DNA from: Anagrus nilaparvatae
Lineage: Eukaryota; Arthropoda; Insecta; Hymenoptera; Mymaridae
NCBI GenBank assembly: GCA_022575985.1
Contig: JAKSXM010000272.1
Location: 7,378,001 to 7,442,000 of the forward strand
Reading direction: 5' to 3'
Length of the DNA: 64,000 nucleotides
Both the position numbers and the translations under genes were made by a program. The notes under the pieces are model-generated. The model was not told the DNA's origin. It did no database searches and saw only the letters and a list, made by a program, of their open reading frames with translations. Shown here one piece after another: positions 24,511 through 37,300 of the stretch (position 1 is the first letter of the stretch; each line of letters opens with the position of its first letter).

Positions 24511-26337
24511 AAAACTTTTAAAATTTAATAGAAATGTATGTATGATTGCATGCTTGTAATCCGTAATATCTGTGGCATATTGAAGTATTTAGCCCATTGT
24601 TTGAGGAACCTTAGTGCCAGCTAGTTGGCAGGGTATTTTTATTAACAGTTAGCTATAACTCATTACTGAAAAGAGTTAACAAAAAATTTCCTATGATACC
24701 TCCTCATAGAATTGAAAGCTCTTGAATATGAGCCAAGCAGAACTTTGATCCAAGTTGCCCAGATCTGGAATCTCATTATAATCTCATTATCTCAGGCTTT
24801 TATAAGCCAAAAATTACAAAAATTTTACCAATCGTATTTGTTTAAACAAATAAACATTTTGAATTTTTTTTTTAACATTCTTGTACCAAATACTGAAAAG
24901 CATTGATTCTTTCATTGAAAAATTATTATAAATAAACATATTATGGTTAAATAATTTCAATTACAAATGCGCAAAAAACATCCAGTCGTGGATTTTGTTA
25001 TTTTGGATCAAAGGATTTATACCTTATTTATAGATAATATTCAATTTTAAAAATAAATAATTTATAAATTGACTAAATATCCGCGCGTATAAAAAAAAAA
25101 TTAAGCATTATTGACAAAAGTTATTTTTAAGAAATAATTCAAATATTTTAAGAAAAAAAAACTGTTGAATTTTAAAATTAGTTTTTTTAAAACTTGTTTT
25201 TTTATTTTAAAAACGATGCACCTATAAATTATAATATTTATTATTAAAAAAATATAAGAAAAAAGGTAGTTTAATTATAAATCTGTCATCCCTCATAAAT
25301 CGAACTAAATCTTTCTCACATAAAAGCAAAATAAATATAAGCTTTATTTATAAATATTTTGCATATTTTTTCTATTTTACGCCTGTATTATATATTTTGT
25401 ATATTTTATTTTCGCATTCCAATTATAAATCTGTAAAATTTTGAATTTAAAAAAACTTGGCGTGTATATTATATGGCAAATTTTGCCCTTCCTCAACTTG
25501 AATTTTAAACAAACCAAGAAAATTTAAACTTTTAGCGTCTCAACGTCCCTTTTTTGGGTTACTTTATAAATATCACCCCTTTTTTAACCTGCTTGAAATA
25601 AATTTTCAAAAAATAGAAAATTTGAATATTCATTTTTTGGGGTATATGAGGGTATATTTATTAAAAGCAACAAAAAAAAAATTTGAATTATAGAAGATTA
25701 CCTACTGAAAAATTAATTAAAAATTAATAAAAAATTAATTAAAAATTGATAAAAATTAATTAATTACCTACTTTCTTATAAGAAAAGCTTTGACTTAAAA
25801 AAATTAATTTTTCGATTTTCCAGATTTCCTTAAAGTTTTTTCAAAAAATAGGTAGATAGAGACTCAAGTTTAGCGAAAAATTTTACGTACCTTTTGATCT
25901 TGAAAAACTTTTTTTTAGCATTTATTTATAATTTCAAATTAATCCCAGTAAATTAATAACAGTAAATCAAGAATTCAAGTTTATCAGAAACGCAAAGAGT
26001 TAACAAACATACAAATACACATATCAAAATAATCATCCGAAGAAATGATTCTTAGAAATCATAGAATAAAAACATATATGAATTCTTACAGAAGTCTTAA
26101 TTATAAAGGTTCAAAATTTTATCTTGAAAATTTATTGCATTCTTTGCTTCCATTCACGTGTAATAAAATTATACAATAAACTGCACTGTCTGTTAAATAA
26201 CTTTAATTTAAGGGTCACATCAGCATCAATAAAGTTTCTTATACTAAAATGGTTTTATTCAGATAAAAATTCCAAAATGCACAAGCAAGACTCAAAATTC
26301 ACAAGTGCAAATTATTAATATTTTTGTAAACGTTGGA

Positions 26338-26768
26338 ATAGGGGTATACGGTTACCTGAATTTTCGGGTAACTGATCCAAAAGTTAGGTCTTTTTTTGGG
26401 TCAAGTTGGTTTTTGGGTATATCCGAAAAGCTTCAGAAGTCCGCAGGTACAGTTTTGAATCAGCAATTCCGACGATTCTACGAATATTTTTATTTTGAAA
26501 ATTTTTCATATACTAAAAAAATAGGAGAAATAGTAAAAAATTAGCTAATACAATTAAAAATATAATTACTTATAATGATTTATTAGCTGAAATTAACGAA
26601 AAATTAAAAAAATATATTCACGGAATCGTAATGCCAGGGAAATTTCAGGCGAAAAAAATTTTCCATCGGACCTCTAAAACTTTTCGTGTGTACCCGAAGA
26701 CCGAACCGATCCGACCAAAAATAATCTAAGACCGACCCGAAGCTCCGGATCGGAACCGCACATCCCTA
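26338..26768. mobile_element. possible hAT-like MITE
   Basis: The left end (TAGGGGTATACGGTTACC) and the complement of the right end (TAGGGATGTGCGGTTCCG) are similar. The inner CGGGT-rich text is also inverted-repeat-like, and it is GC-rich compared with its surroundings. TAGGG-type ends are common in hAT-related MITEs. I could not see a clean 8-bp target duplication, so the class is a guess. Confidence 0.4.
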
Positions 26769-27086
26769 CTTTTGTTTGGAACCTAATCATAATATCTTAA
26801 GTGAGAGAAAAAATTCAAGTTATAAATGAAATTGAATTCATTTTAAGTGCTGGTCCTTTTTTATGAGTACTCAGGGCTCTGGAGTAAATTTGACTTCCAA
26901 GACGAAATACATAATTATATGCCCACTAATAAAAAAAAAATTTACTTATTTGGATATGAAAATTAAGTTTCTAATAATTTGAATCTAAGAAAGATTATTG
27001 AAATTTCTAGCTTTATCTTCTACTGTTAATTAGTCATATAAAATATATTATTCATTTGTTTAATATCGTGAAAATTTTCAACATTT

Positions 27087-27092
27087 TTTATT
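27087..27092 (-). promoter_or_regulatory. candidate poly(A) signal of RSPH9
   Basis: AATAAA on the minus strand, 18 bases past the RSPH9 stop codon. Fits the usual signal position, although such hexamers are frequent in DNA this AT-rich. Confidence 0.4.
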
Positions 27093-27109
27093 AAAGAAAA
27101 ACATGATTT

Positions 27110-30100
27110 TTACAACATAAACGATAAATCAGTATTAAGCCTTCCATTGCCCATGTAAAGAAAACCGTAATGTGGAGTATTTATTTTATGAAAAAAAGTC
27201 ATACCAGGCCAATGTAAATTATAAATTAATATTAATCTTCCTTCTTGAGCTACTTGAATACTCCAACACCCTATCAATAAAAGATAAAAAAATTGAAGAG
27301 AAAAAAAATATTATTTTTAAATATTTTTAATTACCTATTGGTACTTCGCTATCGATACAATCAAGAAAATCTATCGAATAATTATAATCCTTTCTTCTGA
27401 GTAAATTTGTATTCCATTTATTTTGAGGTAATCTTGCATATTGATATGATTCTAATTTATTAGCTTCATTAATATTTAATCCAACAAAATTATCATTTTT
27501 TATTACTTTTCCTTCTATTGTTTTTATCCATGCACCTCGAGGTATAATCATGCAATTACAATTTATAAAATGTATTGTTGCTGCTAAACGATCCTCTTCT
27601 TTTAATTTATTTTTTATTGAGTACTGTTATTTTAAATTTGAAATTTTTTTATTTTAGCGTGTATTATTAAGGATGAACTGAAAAAAGTGATTGCGAGCAA
27701 AGCTTCTTGTAGCAAATGGATTTTTTTTAACAACACTGAAAATAAGTAAGGCTGAATTTTTTAATTTAAAATTCTGTGGCAAGTGGATTTCCACTTGTGT
27801 CTAGCAGAATTCCGAAAGCGATTAGCGGCATTTTTTTCTTGCTCAAACGATTACAAATGATCTGAAACGTAAAAAAAATTGAAAAAAAAATTTTTCCTGC
27901 TTACTTGGGATAAGGTAGAAGGGGTGGTTTTCGCCACCATTAAGAAAATTTGAAATTAAACTATGGATATTTTAAAATATTATGCAAATACATGGCTAAA
28001 AAGTGTTTAAATGTTTTTGAGAAAGATAATTATTAATTAAAATTCCGACCCTGGTAATTTCCAAAACTTATTTTTTGTAAAAGCTAACTTTTAGGTCCAA
28101 AACCCTGAAAAACCGGGGTTCTCGCCACCAAGCATATTAGCGAAATGGGTCAATATTCTTGTGGCTAGATGCAATGAGTCATTAAAAAATAGATTTTTTA
28201 GACTTTTAAGGTAATTAGCACCACATTTTAAAAAGTTAAAGTTCAAATAACGAGGGTGGCGAAAACTGTATACACTGGCGAAAACCCCCTTCTCTACCCT
28301 ATGCGTATTTCGGTAAAATGAGATTTAAGAAATTTTTTGAAAAAAGAAGAGAAAAAATGTTTTTTTTTAAATTTTCTTTACGTTTCAAGTCATTTGCAAT
28401 TTTTTGCAAAGAAAAAAAAATTCCGCTAGCCACAAGCGTAATGATTCCGTTTGCGGCAAGCGGATTTTTTTTTCCGTGTAGTTTTAAAATACAAACGACT
28501 AAGTATTATTTTTTAATTTTCCTTACATTTACAGTCATTTGCAATCGTTTGAGCAAGAAAAAGAAAATTCCACTAGCCGCAAATGGATTTTTTTTCAGTG
28601 TATTAATGTCACTTGAAAACTTGAAAAAGCCACAAAAAATTTTGTCTATGCAATTTTCGTAAGCTCTGTATTTGGCTGAACTATTGACCGGTCACTATAT
28701 ATATGACTAAGGAAAAAATATTTGCAACAATTTTCAATTAGAACAAAAAAAATTCTTTTTGCCACAAGCAGTTTTTTTCAGTATAGATATAGGTGAAGAA
28801 TCGTGGAACGAGCCGAAATTATAAGATTTCTTATTTGAATATTTTTGATATCTTCAAGTATTAAAAAGTAAAAAATTATATTGGATTCGCAAATTCGTAT
28901 ATTTTTACGAGTTGGTAAGTAAAAACAAAAACCAAAGTAAAAACCATGATAAATGAATTTGTTTAAAAAAAATATGAAAATTTTATCAGAATTTAAAAAT
29001 TTTACCATATATTCAGAGCAATAGTTTTTCAAAGTAGGAAAATTTATTTGTTTGTAACGTAAATTATTAATTTTAATTTGTATGTAAAATTTCTTAATTA
29101 GAGTGAAATTATTCCTCATTGTTATTAAAATAAGAGTAAGTTAAATTTGACACCAATATATTCGAGTGATACTTAGCTAGCTTAAATCGAATGAAATTCG
29201 ACTCACATTAAATTAAAACTTAACTTTAATTAAATATTTTACAATACAAAAAATTTTCAAATTTTATAAAAATATATACTAAAATAAAATAAAAGTTCTT
29301 ATACGCACTACCTGCCCTGTCACTAATCAAGAATTTCGACTTATTTTTCATAAATAATAAATATTTCACCCTTAAAATAACTAAAACTACCCCTACAAAG
29401 GATGTTTTTGTTGTTTTCGCACTTTGAGCGACCAGGATATGCGGGTCACTATTCAAGAATGTCGACTCCTCTTCTGTGATGAAATATTTATTATTTATGA
29501 AAAAGAAGTCGAAATTCTTGATTAGCTACCTAAAAAACCTATATGGGGATATCCTGGATGCTAAAAGTACGGAAATATCAAAAAGCTCTTCCTTTTAGGG
29601 GTAGTTTTAGCTATTTTAAGGGTGAAGTCCCCATTTCTTTACTTTTCACGACTGGAATTATGAACTAAAAAAATTTTGATTGTAAGGTATTTTAGCATTT
29701 TTTGCATTTTTCTGGGTAAGAAGATTAAGTTATATACCCACAGTAACACGTTTTTACGTTTATATTGTTCCTTTTTAATTCACCCTTTCAAAATTGTCAA
29801 ATTTTTCTGAAAATAAAAAAATCAATTTTTGAAGACATTGGTTTTGGGGAAGTGGTTGGATAAAAATGTTTGCAAATTATAAAATAATTTCCCAGGCGTG
29901 ATAGTCTTATTTTAATAAAATGTAAGATGTTGAAATCACTGTTAAAAGCAACTTCTATATAAGTACTATATAGGTAAAAAAAATAATTTATTTTCGAAAA
30001 AATAGAATTTTCTTAATTTATTTTTGTGAATTTTAGTAAAATTCAATTAGAGCAACCTGACAATGCAATAAAATAAGCTTACTAGAAAAATAGGGTGAAA

Positions 30101-31062
30101 CAAAAAATGAAATATATTTACTTCTTGTGCATATTCGATGCTTTCAAATGAATATGATGGATTAACGTAAGGAAAATTAGTTATTATAGATGGATCGCCT
30201 TGAAATTCATTTGATGTTAATGGAATTAGCTTCAAATCTGTATCTTTTGCATCAGGAAAAAGTAGCCAATCGATACAATTGATGCTTAAAAATATTTAAT
30301 AACAACAAATAAATAAATACACTGTAAAAAGTAACTTTCTTATATTAACAAAAAAATTAGTAAATTTTCGAAAAAATTTGTATATATTCGAAAAAAGTCG
30401 TATATTTACTAAATTTAGTATATTAACAAAAAATTCGAGTATTCTCGATTTTTTTTTGTGAATTCGCAGGAAAAATTGATAATTTACAATTTTTTTTCGA
30501 AAATTTTCAAAAAATAGTTGTAAATTTATAAAAAATAGTTGTGAATTTACAACTATTATCGTAAATTCATAAAAAAAAATCGAGAATTCTCGAATTTTTG
30601 GAGAATATACTAAATTTAGTAAATTTACGATTTTTATCGAATATTAACAAAATTTTTTGAAAATCTACTAATTTTTCGAAAAAATTCTATTTTCTTTGTA
30701 AATCTAAGAAAGTTACTTTTTACAGTGTATACTATATAAAATGTGGATAAATTTTTCCATTTGGATCTACTTCCACTTTAAATTTTATGAGAAGTAATCG
30801 AAAAGTTAAGTTTTTTTACACATTTTATTTATTACCTGTAATAAAAAGTTAATTTCAATAGACAATCTTTTTGATGACCATAAGCTATATGATAATCATT
30901 TAAAACGCCATTAATTTTTCCCCAATAATAACAATTTTGAAAATGATTTTCTTTTTGTAATATAATCAATGAATTTTTTAATAACTGTGAATTCTCTTCG
31001 CTAACAAAATATCCTGAATAACCAAAAATATCCACAGTATCTAATAATTTTGTGCACTCCAT
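27110..31062 (-). CDS. Rsph9: radial spoke head protein 9 homologue, 279 aa, 4 coding exons
   Basis: Axonemal protein of the radial spoke head of motile 9+2 cilia and flagella; in insects it is expected mainly in sperm tails and perhaps sensory cilia. Exons (minus strand, 5' to 3'): 30,836-31,062; 30,122-30,284; 27,335-27,623; 27,110-27,270. Total 840 nt, close to the roughly 276 aa of vertebrate RSPH9. Family hallmarks seen: N-terminal FQNCYYWGKINGV, EEDRLAATIHFI, the IIPRGAWIKT box, WSIQ and LHWPGMTF, and the C-terminal end DLSFML. The start of exon 3 (at 27,623, after CAG) is chosen for phase and homology; a later in-frame AG would shorten it by ten codons. Intron 1 holds a MITE; intron 2 (about 2.5 kb) consists largely of repeats. 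Confidence 0.93.
27700..28790. repeat. 'CCGCTTGCC' inverted-repeat elements in RSPH9 intron 2, with a nested insertion
   Basis: Text around 27,820-27,910 and 28,300-28,500 matches the compact element at 56,698-57,007, including the CACAAGCGG/CCGCTTGTG-type arms and the phrase GGTAAAATGAGATTTAAG. A further partial copy covers about 28,500-28,600, and an end-like motif lies at 28,766-28,785. The first copy is split by a 387-bp element at 27,913-28,299. Confidence 0.65.
27913..28299. mobile_element. 387-bp TA-flanked MITE nested in an older repeat
   Basis: Inverted ends AGGTAGAAGGGG and CCTTCTCTACCC, each followed inward by GGTTTTCGCCA-type sequence. TA dinucleotides flank both sides (27,911-27,912 and 28,300-28,301). 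The paralogous repeat at about 56,827-56,840 reads GGGATATGCG with a single TA and no insert, which is the expected empty site. No coding capacity. Behaves like a Tc1/mariner-type MITE by its TA target, which is inference. Confidence 0.8.
29327..29650. repeat. family F-related foldback in RSPH9 intron 2
   Basis: Arms of about 40 bp (29,327-29,368 and 29,481-29,520) are near-perfect complements, both containing the ATTATTTATGAAAAA word. The surrounding text carries the family F phrases ACTACCCCTA and TAGGGGTAGTTTTAGCTA. Non-coding. Confidence 0.65.
30320..30727. mobile_element. 408-bp palindromic MITE in RSPH9 intron 1
   Basis: Ends CACTGTAAAAAGTAACTTTC and its exact complement, flanked by TA on both sides (30,318-30,319 and 30,728-30,729). 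Most of the element folds back on itself; the inner arms contain TAGTAAATTTTCG-type words. It fills most of the 551-bp intron 1. No reading frame. The TA target suggests a Tc1/mariner-like mobilising transposase. Confidence 0.85.
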
Positions 31063-31372
31063 CTTTTAATTTATTTACGTAACATAATTACTTTTTTAAT
31101 AGAAAATTATTTATTTTATTTATAACTGAATGACTTTGTTTACTAAGAAAATTGAAAACTATATTATGAAGTTAGGTAAATAACACGGTCATAAAAAAAT
31201 AAACAAAATTTAAACAAATAAATTTAATAATAAAATTGACAATTAATTATTTACACTAAAAAATTATATCAAAATTTATTAATCATTTATTTACATATTT
31301 TTAATAATAAAATTAAACTTTTGTCTTATATACCAATAACATTTACACTTTTCAATAATTAAACTATAAAAA

Positions 31373-34300
31373 TTAAAAAACGTTTCTACAAATTGGACAG
31401 GTAGACTTATGACTCGTATTAAACCATTTGTACTATAAAAAAAGAAAGCATTTTTTAATATTATTATCCTTTAAAAATTATTTATCAATACTTTGATACT
31501 TACAAGACAAAATGAATGAAATTTTTTCTTACACGTTTGGCATGAAAGTTTTGGTATTTGATAAGTGCTAATGTGAAAAATACTGAAACAAATATAACAT
31601 TCTTCGACTCCAGAAAATCTTTTATCTAAATTAGTTTTCCAAAGTTTTAAACCATCCCAAATTGATCCATTCTGAAAAATATATATATAATTAAATTTTA
31701 AAATTTAAAAAGAATAACAAAATATTATTATACTTGATGTGTTAAGAATAAAGATAATTGCATATGACAATTTTTCCAATTTGCAGTCCCTCCTGCATGC
31801 TGCCCAGGTTCTACGGTGACAGTTCCTAAAGGATGATTTGCAGGTAAAATAATTTTAAGTTCAAGTGTGGTATCATCCATTTGATATAATGCAACAACTT
31901 CTCTAGTATTAGGATGAGTTTTTACCTGAGCAATTTGTTTACTTAATATTTTTGAAATAAATAAAAATATGTTATTAAAATAAAACTTCTTACTTGCATA
32001 GCTTCTAAATCAAATAATCGATTATCATGAAGTTCTTCATTACATAAAAATGGACTGATATAAATTTTTGTAATATTATCCACTGAAGCACTGATTCTAC
32101 TATCTGCTGTACTCCACCATTGTCTTACTAAAACTGGTAAATAACGAAGACAATTGGTATACAACCAACAAACAATGTGATCTAGTCTCCTTTCTGTCCA
32201 ACTTTCTACAAAACATTATTATTAATAGTAAAAATTAAAAATTTTTTTTTAATTTTATTAATACAAACCAAAAAATTCAAATGATGGCGGAGAACTAAAG
32301 AATTCAACTAATTTAGGAAATTTAGTACGACTGTTTTGGAATAGTGATATGGGCATTAATCTAAATATATTGTTTAATAAAGATGGAAAAAATTCATCTC
32401 TGTAATATGTTAAATAAATAATTAAATTTTAAATAAAGTGTTAATATATTTTACTTAGATTAACGTACTTTAAAATTTCAGCATACTGAAATCTTAGATA
32501 TCCGTTAGCCTTAGCACACATGTTCAATACAATAGACCATGCAAGTACATAACCAATCGTATAGGTGTAAGCATCAGTAAAAGGCTGTATTGTACAATTT
32601 TCAACATCACAAAGTCTAAAAATAGATAGCATTTAGTATTATTTATTATGAGTTAATTTTAATCAAATTCTTACTTGAAATCCATTAATAAGGTATTAAC
32701 GATTGTTTGCGTAGCTTTTAAAGTACTTTTGAATTTATATAGATTTATTGTCTTTTCATCAAAATTTTGTACTTCAATAATATTTTTATCTTGCTCGACA
32801 AAATTATCAACAAAATAATTTAATAAAATAAAAGCACTTAATTGTAAACTTAATACCGATGATTGTAATAATTTAATTAATAATTGAATAAATTCTTCTT
32901 GTTTTAAACTTAATTTATTTTCTTTAAATATATTTTGAGAGATTAAATTTTTATTTAATAATTTCAATGATTTTCCTATATAATCTATAGCTATAATTGA
33001 AGTGATTTGTAATTTTTTTTGTTCGTTATACAAATCTAAAAAAATAAAATGATTTAAGCATTATTAACAACAAAAATTTTAATAAAATATCAATTAAATT
33101 ACTTGTTAAAATCAGCCAAGTTTCTAAAACACTTAATTGTAAATCATTTTCAAATACATTTTTCCATTCGTCTAATAATGTTGGAGGTATCAAGTCGATT
33201 GGATTTTTTTCATGCTCATTCATTAACTTTTGAAATTCGTAATAAAGTTTATTTACATTTATAATAAGAGTTTTTACCTGAAATTTTCATTTGTTAAAAA
33301 AAGCTTGTTTAAAAATTAGAAAAAATCTACTAAACCTTAATATCATCAGTAAATTTCTTTGATTTATTTATTGAAAGATTCCAAGATGATAAACATAATT
33401 CAATAATATCCCATTGATGTACGCTTAAACGTTTTGGAATTTGTTTAATACATTGAGTAAAAAAATATATGACTTCTAATGGAAAAGTAAATTTTTCCAA
33501 TAAAACATTATAAACATCACTGTAAAAAAATAAATATTTTGCTTAAAATCACCGTTAATAAATAAATAAATTTTTTTATTAAATAATTACCAATCAAGAA
33601 GTAAACTTAAAGGTTCTGTTTTCTGTATTGTTGATATCATTTCAAAAATTTCATCTAACTTATAAATTTCATAATTTTTATAAAACTGCCATCGAGTAAA
33701 GAATATTTTACTAAAATTGCTGTTTATATCTGATGGGAAAACTTTTTCTAAATTTTCACTAGTTCCCAGAATCTGTAGCAAAGAAAATTTGATATTTTTT
33801 CAAAGATGCAAAAAATTTTATAATTAATAAACCTAATAAATTTAAAAATAAATACCTGAGCACACTGTAAGTAAAATTCGTTATTTATTTTATTGTTTGT
33901 TGATTCATTAGAGTCTATCTTGAAAAACTGAATTATGTCAAAGTTAGGCTTAAATGATTCATAATAAAATTTAAAAACGTGGTAAAAAATTCCACCAAAA
34001 GTTGAACAAAGCCTAAATTAATAAAAATTGTTTACAAACTATAATTAATACATAAAAAAAAACATAAAAAACTTACTGCTGAATATGATACAAAACTTTA
34101 TCATGTATATCATCTGGTATATAATTTTTTAAAATAGCGAATTCTTTATCTAAACAATTACTCAAAAGGTACACCTCGTTATAATGTTTAGCCTTGAAAA
34201 TTAAAAAAGTTTAAATGTTTAAATTAATGTATTAAATAAAATTAATTTATTAAAATTAATTTATTTTAATGTTTAAATTTAGAATAAACCATATTTATAA

Positions 34301-37300
34301 TAAAACACTTACAAATTTATAATTATTAATATAAAGATTTCCCAAAGTAACTGCGTAAAATAAATTAATTAAATTTTCAACCATATCAGGGAGATTAACA
34401 TTTTGTGACAATAATTTATTGAGAATTTTTGTAGTTGCAATAGCCCATTTCATACATTTATCTACATTATCTTCAAAACTAATATTTCTAAAGTCGATAT
34501 CAAAAACTTCATTGCATATAACTCCTTTTTGTTTCAAGTTAGCTAAGTACATATTACCATTAACGACTTCACCGTATATCACTATTCCAGAAACATCTTT
34601 CATCCATTTTTTTATATCTGATTCAACCATAAAAGCAGCTACGAAATTTTTCGTATATTTATCACTACATTTAATCAATGTTTCAATGAAATTTGATGCT
34701 AAATTTGTTAATGATTCTTTTGTTAAACTATTATCGTTCCTGCAAATTATTTTAAAATTAATTAAAATAGTCAATTATCGATTTTTTAAAAATATAATTA
34801 CGTTTGGAAAATTTTTTCCCAAATTATTGATGCAAAATATTTGACATGTTGAGCAAAAACATCTTGAGGTATTTTTCTACTTATTTCATAAAGTCCTTTT
34901 CTCCAAGCATCGTGAGCTATATTAACTATTGCTGATTCAACATCTTCTTCCCTTTCTAAATTGTCTCTAATATTTAATCTAAATAAAGATTTTAATAATT
35001 TTATGGTTCCTGGATTTATTTCCTTGTGAGTCCATGTTAAAGATAATAATTTTGATAGGAGATTTGCTATTTTAGAAGCCTTTTTTTCATTATTCCACGG
35101 CATCCTGTCAACTGTTAAACTTAAAGTCGATGAAATACTAGATAAAGCTTCACTGCTTACAAATACATCTATAAAATTAATTATTAATTTAATTATAAAT
35201 AAAAAATATTATTTTTGAATAATGAATAGAAAATACCGCCAGTATCTGCTACTTCAAAAGCATGAATAAACATTTTTTCGTCAGATTCAGAAAATTCAAG
35301 AGAACATAGAAAATCTTGAGCTTCTTGAATTAATTTATTTGTTATGTCTGGATGTTTACACCAATTTCTAACTATTAAGTTTTCCCTAAATTTAGGTTTT
35401 AAAGCAAATTGAATTGCTGTTTTCAAAACTTTTTCATTGTTTGTCTGGAACAATTTTTTAAATGAAGCAAAAAAATTTATATTTACAATTTTATGTTAAA
35501 TTACCTGTTTAAATGAATCTAAAATAGTTTCTTTTTCTGTATCATTCATGAAAGACATCATGCTGAAAATTAAATTTATTAAAGCTTCTGTTTCTTCAAA
35601 GTCAACGGATAGTAAATTTTTTAAAATTTTATCATAAAAATCTAGTAAATTTGCACTTTCATCAAAAGTCTTAGCTAACTCTTTAAAAATAACTTCACTT
35701 TCATGATTTGAAATTATTTTTACAAGATTTGTAACTTTAAATAGATGAGGTTTTTCATTAATTTTCTTAAAATAACTAATGCACAATTTGGTCACAATTT
35801 GCTGAAGTTCATTACAAAAAATAACTCGGTCATTTTCATTAACATCTGAAATTTTGATTGCTGATACCGAAGGAAAATCCATGTTTTCAGCAGAATCTGA
35901 AAATTTTACTTTCATATTTCTTCGACTGTGATCTGGAGCAGTTTTTAAATACAATAATAATTCAGACATTGAATTGATTACAATTTCAATTGCTCCCTGG
36001 GTTTCAATCGAGTTATCTATTAGTTTATTAAACAATTCACAGACTTCATCCCAAAAAATATTAACTAATTTTGAATAAGCAGGAAATTCCTTATTATCTC
36101 TGTTCTTACTCCAATATCTTAATAAATGTGTCAATTCACAGAAAAATATTGGTCTCATTGCAACATTTTCAAGTATGCATGATTCTATTACTGGAATTAA
36201 CTGTTAAAATAAATAATTGTTTAAAATAATACTTTATTATTATTATAAATTATTTAACATACTTGATTTTTAAGTAAATATTCACAAGTTTCCTCATTAT
36301 CACTGTTAATTAAAATAGCATATCTAAAACATTCTCCAAACGAAGTTGCTACTGTGAAAGCTTCCGATCTACTTAACTTAACACTTCTTGATGTAAAACT
36401 GCAAATAAAATTTTTAAGTAATACATATATTTTATTTTTTAATAATATATGAATAATAAATTATACCCTTGTCGCATGTTGTCAAAAAAATTTGTGAATA
36501 AATGCTTTTTGTCAATTTCAAATTTTGGAAAAAAACTAATAAAGGGTAACAAATTTGGATATACAACATTAGCACAATACTTTCCCCCATTTCTCAAAAC
36601 TTTCCATAATTTTGGTAAAACTAATTTTTCTACACTAATGATTTGATGCCAGTTCTGGAAAAAATTCGCAATTAAAAAAAATAATTATTTAAGCATTATG
36701 TTACTAACGTCTATTTTATTGATTGCAACCAATAAAGATTCCCAAACACCAGCTAATAACGATGGTTCATTATCGTCTAAGCTATTCATAATAGTGACTA
36801 AAATTTTTTTTTTATCTTCAATAACAAAATTAGCATGAATCATTATTGCAGTGAGTACTGCAAAAAAAGCAGTTTTAGTTGAAGGAACTTCATGTTTACA
36901 TAATTTCCAAAATCTATTATTGCTTATTATACATTTATGATGCTCAGTCATTTTTTCAATTTGAATTTGTGGAACTGTTTTTAAATAAAAATTATAAGCT
37001 TGCAAGCTTGAAGTTAATACTCTTTGATATTTTGCTTCCATATCTTCGTTTGTTAAATTTCTGTAATATTTAAATAAGTAAATTTTTAAATTATAATTAT
37101 TTATTTTATTTTATAATAAAAATATTTATGTGTACTGACTTTTGGTAGGACAAAGTTTGAGCATTTTGTACTATTATATTATTGCTAATATATTTTAAAA
37201 TTTCATTTTGGCAATGAATTATTGCATTTGTAACTTTTTCTGGAGAAAATGTTGTCTAAAAAGTAAAAATTTTCTTAGTCAATAAAACAAATAAAATGCA

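Larger units (their letters stand above)
21605..24872. mobile_element. composite repeat 1: ~200-bp inverted ends, satellite cargo, nested MITE
   Basis: Inverted ends (about 21,605-21,795 and 24,665-24,872) share GTAATTTTTGGCT, AAAAGCCT, AGATCTGGGCAACTT and GGCTCATAT in mirror order. Inside is a cargo block bounded by GGTTCCTCA-type motifs (21,831 and about 24,600) and containing roughly 155-bp tandem units (22,000-22,780). A family M MITE (22,790-24,510) interrupts it and itself carries a minisatellite. No transposase frame is present. The same cargo, inverted, occurs in the element at 59,898-63,109. Confidence 0.75.
24873..27105. other. AT-rich intergenic DNA, no gene seen
   Basis: No supported gene. 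About 26,338-26,768 looks like a small inverted-repeat element (listed separately). The remainder is AT-rich, with simple AATTAATT-type repeats near 25,710-25,765. Confidence 0.45.

Noticed and set aside
28318..28662. 114-codon frame in RSPH9 intron 2
   Set aside because: It runs across inverted-repeat element copies and lies inside an intron. The encoded FFFK-rich text is repeat translation.
34419..34844. 141-codon plus-strand frame
   Set aside because: It is the antisense shadow of a listerin exon (34,313-34,739).
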